Source: Mycobacterium sp.
GTDB taxonomy: Bacteria; Actinomycetota; Actinomycetes; Mycobacteriales; Mycobacteriaceae
DNA: 54,277 bases
Assembly: GCA_020438905.1 (NCBI GenBank)
Contig: JAGQTQ010000037.1
Span: 1-54,277 of the forward strand
Reading direction: 5' to 3'
Part shown: one piece after another, positions 18,494-26,335 of the stretch
Layout: every line of letters begins with the position of its first letter
How positions within the stretch are numbered: position 1 is the stretch's first letter
Notes under the pieces: model-generated
Database searches by the model: none
What the model was told of the DNA's origin: nothing
Seen by the model: the letters and a program-made list of their open reading frames with translations, nothing else
Program-made: the position numbers and the translations under genes

Positions 18494-19141
18494 GTGGGCG
18501 ACTCGACCTCCGCGCCGGCGACGTCGGGAAACCGGTTGGAGCGCCGAAAGCAGCGCACCCGGGCCGCGCTGGTCCGGGCCGCCCAGACCCTGATCGCCCA
18601 AGGCAGGCTTGCCGTCCCGGTCCTGGAGATCACCCAGCTCGCCGACGTCGGAATGGGCTCCTTCTACAACCATTTCGCCAGCAAGGAGCAGCTGTTCGAC
18701 GCCGCCGTGGCCGACGTACTGGATTCCTACGGTGCGCTGCTGGATGCGCTCACCGCGGAGTTGGAGGATCCGGCCGAGATTTTCGCCGCCAGGTTCCGGT
18801 TGACCGGCCGGTTCTTCCGGCGTCGTCCCGAGGAGAGCAGGATTCTGCTCGCCAATTGGGCGACGCTGATGGCGTCCGATCGCGGTCTGGCCCCCCGCGC
18901 GCTGCGCGATATCAAGGCCGCGGTGGCGGCAGGCCGGTTCCGCCTGGAAGATCCCGAACGGGCACTGGCGGTCTCGGCCGGGATCCTGATGGGACTCGGG
19001 GCGCTGCTGCAGAGGAATCCGGATCGCGATGACGCCGCGACGGCGGACGCCGTCACCGAGGATCTGCTGCGCATGTTCGGGATGTCGGCCAAGGCCGCCC
19101 ACGCCGTCTGCACCCGGCCGCTGCCACCGGTCGCCCCATAG
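18494..19141 (+). CDS. TetR family transcriptional regulator
   Basis: A 215-residue TetR regulator starting at the GTG at 18494. The DNA-binding domain covers residues 17-65: RRKQRTRAALVRAAQTLI, then VLEITQLADVGMGSFYNHF and ASKEQLFDAA. The remainder is a helical ligand-binding and dimerisation domain. It is divergent from the glutaryl-CoA dehydrogenase type fadE gene, the standard arrangement for a local repressor, and the gap contains two dyads that could be its operators. Its ligand is likely an acyl-CoA or related metabolite, by analogy to mycobacterial FadR/KstR-type TetR proteins; no direct evidence is visible. It is convergent with the sulfatase gene ending at 19181. Confidence 0.93.
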   Translation: MGDSTSAPATSGNRLERRKQRTRAALVRAAQTLIAQGRLAVPVLEITQLADVGMGSFYNHFASKEQLFDAAVADVLDSYGALLDALTAELEDPAEIFAARFRLTGRFFRRRPEESRILLANWATLMASDRGLAPRALRDIKAAVAAGRFRLEDPERALAVSAGILMGLGALLQRNPDRDDAATADAVTEDLLRMFGMSAKAAHAVCTRPLPPVAP

Positions 19142-19180
19142 CGGTTCCCCCGGTGGGGCGGCGCGGCAGGGGCGCCGGAT

Positions 19181-20956
19181 TCAGGAACTGCCGGAACTGC
19201 GTGCGGCGTACACCCAGGGGGCGTTGCGCTCCGGGACCGATTCGGCCCGGGCATGTTTGAGCTGCATCCGCAGATGAGCCCGGAGCTCGTGCAGTTCGGG
19301 ATCATCCCAGCGGTTGCGGCTCTCGATGGGATCGGCGCTCAGGTCATAGAGCTCCCACTGGTCATCCAGCGGGCTGGTCCGATAGGCCTCGCCGCCGACT
19401 CCGTTGGCCGCCAGATGGCGCACTCCCGGTTCGGTCCAGGTCGACGGGTCGTCGAAGCTGCGGACCAGCTTCCAGACGTGGCCGTCGCCGCCGGGGGCGG
19501 CCGCTTCGTCGACCTTGACCACCAGGCCCTCGAAGTTCGCCGCGGTGTGTGCCGGGATGCGGATTCGCAGCGGGGCGGGCGGATTGGAGGTCTGCTTGAG
19601 CTGGCGCCCCAAGCCGGAGGCCCCGGAGTCTCCCTCGAGAACGTTGTCGCGGGTCATCAGGTATACCGCGCGGTCCTCGTCGGCGGGGGCGCCGTCGACG
19701 ACGGGCATCAGGTTACGACCGGGCAGCGGGTGGACCTCGGTGAACGACTCGCGCAGCGTCGCAGTGACGGCGGCGACGTCGATGCCGGCCGCGCCGAGCA
19801 GTGTCGGAACCAGATCGACGTGCGACGTCGGTGCGTCCACCACCCGCGCTTCGGTGGCATCCCGGCCGATCCGGGCGATGGCGAACGGCACCCGGGTGGC
19901 CTCGTCGTAGAGGTTGAACCACTTCTGGTGCAGCCCGCCGTGGGCGCCCAGTAGGTCGCCGTGATCGGAGGTGCGCACCAGCACGGCGTCGTCGCCGCCC
20001 TGGCTCACCGCGCGGCGCACCCGCTCGATCGGCCCGTCGACCTGGGCGTGCAACTGGTAGTAGAGGTCGCGGTAGCGCTGGCCGAACCGGTCGTAGGCCT
20101 GCTGGATCATCGCCGCCGGCCCGTAGCCGGAGTAGTAGGCCTCGCGGAAGGCGATCTGGGCGGCGGGTTTGGTCCGCAGGTCCTCCTCGGCGGTGGGCGC
20201 CGGCGGCACGTGCGGCGGGTCCGACGGCGACGGCGCAACCGGGCTGCGCAGCGCCCAGGTGGGGAACAGCACGATGTCGTGCGGGTTGACGAAACTGGCC
20301 ACCAGCAGGAAGGGTCGCAGCGCCTCGGGGTCGCCGGCCCGCCGCCGGGCGTAGCGGTCATCGAGCCATGCCACCACCCGGTCGGCGATCAGCGGATCCC
20401 GGCGCAGACCGCAGTTGGCCATGCCGGCGCCGTGCGGCTCCGGGCCGACCCAGCCGGAGAACCCGTAGGGCTCCAGCGGATCGGCGTCGAGGTAGCGCTG
20501 TACCGCCACCGGGTCGACCGTTCCATGGTCGTCGTTGGTAGCCAGCGGATGGCCGGTCGCCGGGTCGGTCAGGTCGGCGTGGGAGATGTGCCACTTGCCG
20601 TCGTAGTGGGTGTCATAGCCGGCCGCGCGGAACCAGTTGCCCAGCGTCGGCACCTCACCGGGGCGCAGCCAGCGCATCCGGGAATCGTCATAGACCTTGC
20701 CGAGGCCGTCGGTCTGGGTGACGCCGTGCAGGTCCGGGTACTGCCCGGTGAAGATGGTGGGCCGACTCGGAACGCAGGCCAGCGACCCGGTGTAGTGACG
20801 GGTGAAGCTGACCCCGTGTTCGTCGAACCAGCGCCGGCCGGACAGGGTGCGTTGCCGCCAGTCCAGGACGTCCTGGGCCTCGTACGGGGGGATCGCGCGT
20901 TCCTCGTCGGTCATCACGATGACGATGTCGGGGCGTCCGGAAGCCGGCTCGGTCAT
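19181..20956 (-). CDS. Sulfatase (formylglycine-dependent arylsulfatase type)
   Basis: A 591-residue alkaline-phosphatase-superfamily sulfatase starting MTEPASGRPDIVIVMTDEER at 20956. The activation motif is Cys61-Val-Pro-Ser-Arg (SLACVPSRPTIFTGQYP), so Cys61 would be converted to formylglycine, followed by metal/substrate blocks GKWHISH near 142 and TSDHGDLLGAHGG near 340. It would hydrolyse sulfate esters. No signal peptide is present, which suggests a cytosolic enzyme. It overlaps the upstream SRPBCC gene by four bases (ATGA), so the two are one leftward operon. The frame continues open upstream opposite fadD2, but that part is an antisense shadow and is not included. Sulfated sterol, steroid or glycolipid substrates are speculative. 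Confidence 0.92.
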   Translation of the reverse strand: MTEPASGRPDIVIVMTDEERAIPPYEAQDVLDWRQRTLSGRRWFDEHGVSFTRHYTGSLACVPSRPTIFTGQYPDLHGVTQTDGLGKVYDDSRMRWLRPGEVPTLGNWFRAAGYDTHYDGKWHISHADLTDPATGHPLATNDDHGTVDPVAVQRYLDADPLEPYGFSGWVGPEPHGAGMANCGLRRDPLIADRVVAWLDDRYARRRAGDPEALRPFLLVASFVNPHDIVLFPTWALRSPVAPSPSDPPHVPPAPTAEEDLRTKPAAQIAFREAYYSGYGPAAMIQQAYDRFGQRYRDLYYQLHAQVDGPIERVRRAVSQGGDDAVLVRTSDHGDLLGAHGGLHQKWFNLYDEATRVPFAIARIGRDATEARVVDAPTSHVDLVPTLLGAAGIDVAAVTATLRESFTEVHPLPGRNLMPVVDGAPADEDRAVYLMTRDNVLEGDSGASGLGRQLKQTSNPPAPLRIRIPAHTAANFEGLVVKVDEAAAPGGDGHVWKLVRSFDDPSTWTEPGVRHLAANGVGGEAYRTSPLDDQWELYDLSADPIESRNRWDDPELHELRAHLRMQLKHARAESVPERNAPWVYAARSSGSS

Positions 20957-21396
20957 AGGTTTCCTCCCAGTCGTGCCGCCAGCCCGCCGAGCATCACGTC
21001 GGACTGTTTGGCCATGATCCGGCACGCCGCGAGTTCGGCGACGTGCGCCAACGGGTTCGATCCGATCTCGACGGTGGTGGTGAGCCTGACCGCCGTCGAC
21101 TTGCCGAAGCCGCTCACCGCCCAGCGATTGGACACCCGGCCCAGTTGCCGGGGCAGGCCTTCGATGTCGTACGCCAGAGCTTCGGGGGCCGTGCACTCGG
21201 TGATCCGCTCCACCAGCGTGTAGCGCCCCGCCTGGACCCGTCGCGACGTCCCGACCGGGCCGTCGGGCCCGTGCTCGAGGATGCAGGAGTGGTCGACGTT
21301 GGGTGCCCAGGAACTGATCGCGCCGAAGTCGGCCAGGACGTCCCACACCGCCCGGGGCGACGCGGCGATCGTCCGGAACCGGCTCAGGGTTGCCAT
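20953..21396 (-). CDS. SRPBCC (polyketide cyclase/START-like) family protein
   Basis: A 147-residue protein starting MATLSRFRTIAASPRAVWDVL at 21396. The pattern of an N-terminal strand, the helix AVWDVLADFGAISSWAPNVD, a run of beta strands and a long C-terminal helix is that of the SRPBCC/Bet v 1-like fold, which binds a hydrophobic ligand in a cavity. No catalytic residues can be named. It overlaps the sulfatase start by four bases and is therefore likely translated with it. It is divergent from fadD2 with 82 bases between them. A role in carrying or binding a hydrophobic sulfated substrate would fit the coupling to the sulfatase, but that is conjecture. Confidence 0.85.
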   Translation of the reverse strand: MATLSRFRTIAASPRAVWDVLADFGAISSWAPNVDHSCILEHGPDGPVGTSRRVQAGRYTLVERITECTAPEALAYDIEGLPRQLGRVSNRWAVSGFGKSTAVRLTTTVEIGSNPLAHVAELAACRIMAKQSDVMLGGLAARLGGNL

Positions 21397-21427
21397 CGCT
21401 CCAGCATAGGGTCCGCAATGAATGCGG

Positions 21428-21456
21428 CGGCGATCTGCCGATGTTCGGGATCGCCG
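21428..21456. promoter_or_regulatory. Dyad in the fadD2 divergent promoter region
   Basis: CGGCGATC at 21428-21435 and its reverse complement GATCGCCG at 21449-21456 flank 13 bases in the middle of the 82-base gap between the SRPBCC gene and fadD2. It could be a regulator binding site for either promoter; no regulator is adjacent. Confidence 0.3.
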
Positions 21457-21478
21457 TCGCGGGGTCACATAGGGTTGT

Positions 21479-23161
21479 GTGATGACCAGTCTCTCGGACC
21501 TCAGTGGGCAGGCATTGGCCAAGCTCGGGCAGTTGGCCGAACGCGGTTCGGCCGAGTTGCACTACCTGCAGAAGATCATCACCTCGGGTGCTTTCGGGCT
21601 GGAGCCGCCGCAGAACTTCGCGGCCCTGGCCGCCGACGTCCGCCGCTGGGGCGAGGTCGGGATGATCCCGTCGCTCAACGCCCGGCGCAACCCCAACCGG
21701 CTCGCGCTGGTCGACGACGAGGGTCCCATGACCTTCGCCGAACTCAACGAGGCCACCAACGCGGCTGCCAACGGGCTGCTGGAGATGGGCGTCCGGGGCG
21801 GTGACGGGGTGGCGATCCTGTGTCGCAACCACCGCTGGTTCTTGATCGCCAACTACGCGTGCGCCCGGGTGGGGGCGCGCACCATCATGATGAACACCGA
21901 ATTCTCCGGACCGCAGATCCGCGACGTCGCGGCCCGCGAGGGCGGCAAGGTCATCATCTACGACGACGAGTACTCCGAGGCGGTCAAGCTGGCCGAGACG
22001 CCGCTGGGCAAAATCCGGGCGCTGGGAACCAATCCCGATGCCGCCGAGCCGTCCGGGAGCACCGATGAAACCCTGGCCGAGCTGATCGCCCGCAGTTCCA
22101 AATCCGATCCGCCGAAGGCCACCAAACGCTCGTCGATCATCATCCTGACCAGCGGCACCACCGGTACTCCGAAGGGTGCCAACCGGCACGCCCCGCCCAC
22201 ACTGGCCCCCCTCGGGGGGGTGCTTTCGGCGGTCCCGTTCAAGGCCGGTGAGGTCACCGCGCTTCCGTCGCCGATGTTCCACGCGCTGGGCTATCTGCAC
22301 GCCACCATCGCGATGACGCTCGGCTCGACGCTGATCCTGCATCGCCGCTTCAAGCCGGCCGTCGTGCTCGAGGACGTCGCCAAGCACAAGGTGACCGCGA
22401 TCGTGGTGGTGCCGGTGATGCTGTCGCGAATGCTCGACGCGCTGGAGGCCATGGAGGCCAAGCCCGACCTGTCCACGCTGCGGATCATCTTCGTCTCCGG
22501 CTCCCAGCTGGGCGCCGAATTGGCCAGCCGGGCCATGAAGGACATCGGCCCGGTCGTCTACAACCTTTACGGGTCCACCGAGATCGCGTTCGTCTCCATC
22601 GCCCGCCCGCAGGACCTCAAGCGGAACCCGGCGACCGTCGGGCCGACGATCAAGGGCGTCAAGGTCAAGATCCTCGACGACCACGGCAAGGAGGTGCCGC
22701 ACGGCAAGGTCGGGCGGATCTTCGTCGGCAACTTCTTCCCGTTCGAGGGCTACACCGGCGGGGGCAACAAGCAGGTCATCGACGGCCTGATGTCCTCCGG
22801 CGACGTCGGCTACTTCGACGATCACGGGCTGCTCTACGTCAGCGGGCGCGACGACGAGATGATCGTCTCGGGTGGGGAGAACGTGTTCCCCGCCGAGGTC
22901 GAGGACCTCATCAGCGGCCACCCCGACGTCGTCGAGGCCACCGCGATCGGGGTGGACGACAAGGATTTCGGCCAGCGGCTGCGGGCCTTCGTGGTGCTCA
23001 AGGACGGCGTGGCGGTCACCGAGGATGCGATCAAGGACTACGTGCGCGACCACCTCGCCCGCTATAAGGTTCCGCGCGAGGTGGTATTCCTGACCGAACT
23101 GCCGCGCAACCCCACCGGGAAGATCCTCAAGCGGGAGCTGCGCCAGATCGAGATCCAGTAG
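21479..23161 (+). CDS. fadD2: Fatty-acyl-CoA synthetase (FadD2)
   Basis: A 560-residue AMP-forming acyl-CoA ligase that activates a fatty acid with ATP and CoA. The P-loop motif SSIIILTSGTTGTPKG is near residue 220, the adenine-binding YNLYGSTEIAF near 360, the GDVGYFDDHGLLYVSGRDDEMI hinge region (GDVGYFDDHG and YVSGRDDEMI) near 440-460, and the catalytic Lys block PTGKILKREL close to the end. A GTG at 21479 is followed directly by ATG at 21482; either may start translation. Length and its convergent position with fadE6 match Rv0270/Rv0271c as I recall them. With fadE6 it would form the first two steps of beta-oxidation of one substrate class. Confidence 0.94.
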   Translation: MMTSLSDLSGQALAKLGQLAERGSAELHYLQKIITSGAFGLEPPQNFAALAADVRRWGEVGMIPSLNARRNPNRLALVDDEGPMTFAELNEATNAAANGLLEMGVRGGDGVAILCRNHRWFLIANYACARVGARTIMMNTEFSGPQIRDVAAREGGKVIIYDDEYSEAVKLAETPLGKIRALGTNPDAAEPSGSTDETLAELIARSSKSDPPKATKRSSIIILTSGTTGTPKGANRHAPPTLAPLGGVLSAVPFKAGEVTALPSPMFHALGYLHATIAMTLGSTLILHRRFKPAVVLEDVAKHKVTAIVVVPVMLSRMLDALEAMEAKPDLSTLRIIFVSGSQLGAELASRAMKDIGPVVYNLYGSTEIAFVSIARPQDLKRNPATVGPTIKGVKVKILDDHGKEVPHGKVGRIFVGNFFPFEGYTGGGNKQVIDGLMSSGDVGYFDDHGLLYVSGRDDEMIVSGGENVFPAEVEDLISGHPDVVEATAIGVDDKDFGQRLRAFVVLKDGVAVTEDAIKDYVRDHLARYKVPREVVFLTELPRNPTGKILKRELRQIEIQ

Positions 23162-23176
23162 GCCCTCGCCTTTGGG

Positions 23177-23239
23177 CGCGAGCAGACGCAAACGACCCCG
23201 ACACGCCGAGGCGTGCGGGGTCGTTTGCGTCTGCTCGCG
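23177..23239. terminator. Perfect 24-bp hairpin between convergent fadD2 and fadE6
   Basis: Bases 23177-23200 and 23216-23239 are exact reverse complements (24 bp; core GAGCAGACGCAAACGA on the left arm). The 15-base loop itself contains a five-base stem (CACGC/GCGTG). It fills the gap between two convergent genes and is symmetrical, so it should act as a two-way terminator. The arm sequence resembles intergenic palindromes I recall recurring in mycobacterial genomes. Confidence 0.88.
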
Positions 23240-23254
23240 GGGGAGGGGGCCGGG

Positions 23255-25453
23255 TTACGGGTCGCGGGGGAGGCCCAGCAGCCGCTCGGCGATGATGTTC
23301 AGCTGCACCTCCGAGGTGCCGCCGTAGATGGTGGTGGCCCGGCTGGCGAGCAGGAACTCCGCCCACTTGCCCTCCAGCGAATCCTCTTCCCAGATCGCGC
23401 CGTCGATGCCGAAGGAGGACACCGCGAACTCCGCGTAGCCCTGGCCGGTGCGCATCGAGAGCAGCTTGGAGATCGCCGCCGAGGGCATCGCGTCACCGCC
23501 GGCCAGTGTCAGCAGCGTCGAGCGCATGTTGAGCAGCTTCGCGGCATGCCCTTCGGCGATCAGTTCCCCGGCCCGGTGATGGCCGACCTGGTCGAAGTGG
23601 CCGGCGGCGACGAACTCGACGAAACGGTCCAGGTTCGGCAGGAACCAGGGCTCGCTGCTGCCGATCGAGACCCGCTCGGCGGTCAGCGTGTTGCGGCTGA
23701 CCTCCCAGCCGCTGTCCACCTCGCCGAGCACCATCTCGTCGGGCACGAACACGTCGTCGATGAACACGGTGTTGAACAACGCGTTGCCGGTCAGCTCCCG
23801 CAGTGGTTTCACCTCGACGCCGGGCTGCTTCATATCGAGCAGGAAATAGCTGATGCCGTTGTGTTTCGGCGCATCCGGGTTCGTGCGGGCCAGCAGGGCG
23901 CCCCACTGGGAGAACTGCGCGGCGGTGGTCCAGATCTTCTGTCCGGTGATCCGCCAGCCGCCCTCGACCTTGGTGGCCTTGGTGGTCAGAGCGGCCAGGT
24001 CCGAACCGGCGCCCGGCTCGGAGAACAGCTGGCACCAGATCATTTCGCCGCGGAAGGTGGGCGGCAGGAAGCGCTGTTTCTGTTCGTCGGTCCCGTAGGC
24101 CACGATCGAGGGGATCAGCCAGGCGGCGATACCCATGTTGGGCCGCTTGACCCGGCCGGTGGCGAACTCCTGGGCGATGATGATCTGCTCTACCGGCGTG
24201 GCCGCGCGGCCCCACGGCTTGGGTAGGTGCGGCTGCACCCAGCCGCCCTCGGCGATCGCCGTCGTCCGCTCCTCGCGCGCAATGGCCTTCAGTGCGGCCA
24301 CCTCGGCGCGGATCTCCTCCCGCAACTTCTCAGTGCCCGGATCGAGGTCGATGTCCAGCGGGCGCATACCGGTGGTGGTCGCGGTGTCGAACACCCGCCG
24401 GGGGTACTCGTGGGAGCGGCCGAAGGCCGCCACCAGGCCCAGGGTGTGCCGGTAGTAGACGTTGGTGTCGTGCTCCCAGGTGAAGCCGATTCCGCCGTGC
24501 ACCTGGATGCAGTCCTGGGCGCAGTGCTGGGCGGCGGCGGGCGCCAGTGTGGCGGCCACCGCAGCGGCGAACTCGTAGTGGGTGGACTCGTTGTTCCACT
24601 CCTGTTGCGCTGCTTCGTCAATGGCACGAGCGGCGTCCCACACCGCCGCGGTCGCCCGCTCGGTGGTGGCGATCATCTCGGCGCACTTGTGCTTGATCGC
24701 CTGGAACTGTCCGATCGGCCGGCCGAACTGCTCGCGAATCTTGGCGTACTCCGAGGCCGAGTCGGTGGCCCAGCGGGCGATGCCGACGGCCTCGGCCGAC
24801 AGCAGGGTGGTGACGATCGCCCGGCCGGCGGCCGGGGAGAGGTTGGAGAGCAGTCGCCGGATATCGACCTCGATTCCGTTGGCCCGCACGTGGGCCACCG
24901 GCCGCAGCGGATCCACCGATCGCAGCGGCTCGATTTCGAGCGCAGCGGCGTCCAGCACGATCCACTCGACACCGCTTTCGATCGCGACCGGCAACACCAG
25001 AACCTGCGCCTCGGCCGCAGCCGGCACCGAGCGGGCCTCGCCGCGGATGACCACGCCGTGGTCGTAGCGCGTTGCGGTGAGCTCGGACTCCAGGGCGAAA
25101 GCAGCCACCGTCCGGCCGGCGGCCAGGTCGGCGAGCGGCTCGGCGTCCGGGTCGTGGGCGGCGATCAGGGCGCTGGCGATCGCCGAGGGAACGTACGGGC
25201 CGGGTACTGCGCCGTAGCCGAACTCGGCGATCGCGATCGCCAACTCGAGCAGGCCGAAGCCCTGCCCGCCGACCGACTCCGACAGGTGCAGACCGTGCAG
25301 ACCCTGCTCGGCCGCGGCGCCCCAGTAGGGCGGCGGGTTGTCCAGCGGGGTCTCCAGCGTCGCGTGCAGCAACTCTGCGGGCGCGGCGCGCCGTACCAGT
25401 GCGCGGACCGAATCGGCCAGATCCTGGTGCTCGGAGGTGATCGCAATGGGCAT
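23255..25453 (-). CDS. fadE6: Fused two-domain acyl-CoA dehydrogenase (FadE6-like)
   Basis: A 732-residue protein made of two acyl-CoA dehydrogenase modules. Module 1 (about residues 1-345) ends with QVHGGIGFTWEHDTNVYYR; module 2 (about 360-732) has FSEPGAGSDLAAL near 493, GQKIWTTAAQFSQWG near 525 and ends TTIYGGTSEVQLNIIAERLLGLP (as GGTSEVQ and NIIAERLLGLP). Module 1 lacks the Gly-Gly-Thr loop and module 2 has it, so each resembles one subunit of the two-gene enzyme encoded at 5801-8103. The fusion presumably forms a pseudo-heterotetramer, with FAD and active site built at the interface. Length agrees with Rv0271c as I recall it. It is convergent with fadD2 and preceded by an intergenic hairpin region. 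Substrate unknown, probably an unusual long or ring-bearing acyl-CoA. Confidence 0.93.
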   Translation of the reverse strand: MPIAITSEHQDLADSVRALVRRAAPAELLHATLETPLDNPPPYWGAAAEQGLHGLHLSESVGGQGFGLLELAIAIAEFGYGAVPGPYVPSAIASALIAAHDPDAEPLADLAAGRTVAAFALESELTATRYDHGVVIRGEARSVPAAAEAQVLVLPVAIESGVEWIVLDAAALEIEPLRSVDPLRPVAHVRANGIEVDIRRLLSNLSPAAGRAIVTTLLSAEAVGIARWATDSASEYAKIREQFGRPIGQFQAIKHKCAEMIATTERATAAVWDAARAIDEAAQQEWNNESTHYEFAAAVAATLAPAAAQHCAQDCIQVHGGIGFTWEHDTNVYYRHTLGLVAAFGRSHEYPRRVFDTATTTGMRPLDIDLDPGTEKLREEIRAEVAALKAIAREERTTAIAEGGWVQPHLPKPWGRAATPVEQIIIAQEFATGRVKRPNMGIAAWLIPSIVAYGTDEQKQRFLPPTFRGEMIWCQLFSEPGAGSDLAALTTKATKVEGGWRITGQKIWTTAAQFSQWGALLARTNPDAPKHNGISYFLLDMKQPGVEVKPLRELTGNALFNTVFIDDVFVPDEMVLGEVDSGWEVSRNTLTAERVSIGSSEPWFLPNLDRFVEFVAAGHFDQVGHHRAGELIAEGHAAKLLNMRSTLLTLAGGDAMPSAAISKLLSMRTGQGYAEFAVSSFGIDGAIWEEDSLEGKWAEFLLASRATTIYGGTSEVQLNIIAERLLGLPRDP

Positions 25454-25545
25454 GTGTGGCGTGCCTTCGCTGTCGTCGGTGACCTATTAACCGGTGGGTT
25501 GGGACCGAGGGTACTCAACCCGTTCCCGAGGCCCATCCCAGAGCA

Positions 25546-25603
25546 CGAGCGTGCGTGTCGGTACGGCGACACGCCGTCGGGTTGGTGCGTTCGCGCACGC
25601 TCG
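25546..25603. terminator. Hairpin element between tetR and fadE6
   Basis: CGAGCGTGCG at 25546-25555 pairs with CGCACGCTCG at 25594-25603; the loop contains a second stem TGTCG/CGACA (25556-25560 and 25567-25571). It lies in the 180-base gap after the leftward TetR gene, so it probably terminates that transcript. A further GGGTTG/CAACCC dyad lies at 25496-25521, nearer the fadE6 start. Nothing coding is seen in the gap. Confidence 0.6.
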
Positions 25604-25633
25604 CCGCGCGGAAGGGGGCGTCTTGGTCCCGGC

Positions 25634-26254
25634 TCAGCCCCGGAAGAGGCTGGACTCGCCGAACGCATCGACGATCGCGCTGAGTTGGTCGACGAGTTGC
25701 TCTGAACCAAGCCTGACGTCGCCGGCCAGCCAGGCGCTGATGGTCTGGGTAACACCTCCGACCACGAAATAGGCGAATGCGCGGGTGCGTTCCCCGCCGG
25801 CCCGCCGGGTCAGGGTCTCGACGTGTTGACCGGCGAGCATGACGAACAGCGCCTCGGTCTCCGCGCGCTTGCGGATTACGGTGGTGTTGGAGACTTGGGC
25901 GCCGAAGATCAGCCGGCCGATGCGCGGGTCGGCTTCGATGGTGCGAACGATGTTGGTCATTCCGGCCCGGGTCTGCTGATCAGCCGGTGCGGCCGCCACC
26001 GCGGCCTGGGTGGTGGACGCCAGCCGGGCGATGACCCGGTCGAACACCGCTCCGATGAACTGTTCCTTGTCGGCAAAGCTTTCGTAGAAGTAGCGCGTGG
26101 CCAGTCCGGCCTGTTGGCAGATCCCCCGGACGGTCAGTTCGGCCGGGTCGACATTGCTGCCCAGCAGTTCCAGGCCGGAGTCCAGCAGTTGCGACCGGCG
26201 CCGTGCGAGTCGGTCGGCGGCATCCACCCCACCGTACGGGCGCGCCTGGGTCAC
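25634..26254 (-). CDS. TetR family transcriptional regulator
   Basis: A 206-residue TetR regulator from the GTG at 26254. The DNA-binding domain is at residues 16-68: RRRSQLLDSGLELLG, then LTVRGICQQAGLATRYFYESF and ADKEQFIGAVFDRV. The C-terminal helical region (80-206) is the ligand domain. It is divergent from the MpaB-type oxygenase gene, and the 81-base gap contains a clear promoter and a perfect 16-base palindrome (26264-26310), which is almost surely its operator. It resembles the TetR genes lying between fadE6 and the Rv0276 gene in M. tuberculosis (Rv0273c/Rv0275c); which one it equals cannot be settled by eye. Confidence 0.92.
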   Translation of the reverse strand: MTQARPYGGVDAADRLARRRSQLLDSGLELLGSNVDPAELTVRGICQQAGLATRYFYESFADKEQFIGAVFDRVIARLASTTQAAVAAAPADQQTRAGMTNIVRTIEADPRIGRLIFGAQVSNTTVIRKRAETEALFVMLAGQHVETLTRRAGGERTRAFAYFVVGGVTQTISAWLAGDVRLGSEQLVDQLSAIVDAFGESSLFRG

Positions 26255-26263
26255 CGCGTCATC

Positions 26264-26310
26264 TTGACATCGGGAGGGTCCTGGCACAATATCGGGAAAC
26301 GAGCGTTTCC
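26264..26310 (+). promoter_or_regulatory. Promoter with TetR operator before the MpaB-type oxygenase
   Basis: A perfect -35 TTGACA (26264-26269) is followed after 17 bases by CAATAT (26287-26292). The palindrome GGAAACGAGCGTTTCC (26295-26310; seven-base arms, AG centre) covers the expected transcription start. A bound TetR dimer would block both the oxygenase promoter and the divergent tetR start region. GAGGGG (26321-26326) is the ribosome binding site for the GTG at 26336. Confidence 0.8.
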
Positions 26311-26335
26311 AGATTCGGATGAGGGGTTTGTGGGC

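Noticed and set aside
20957..23191. Long open frame opposite fadD2, continuous with the sulfatase frame
   Set aside because: High-GC antisense shadow. The sulfatase has a clear start at 20956, and fadD2 on the + strand is a complete, well-conserved enzyme.
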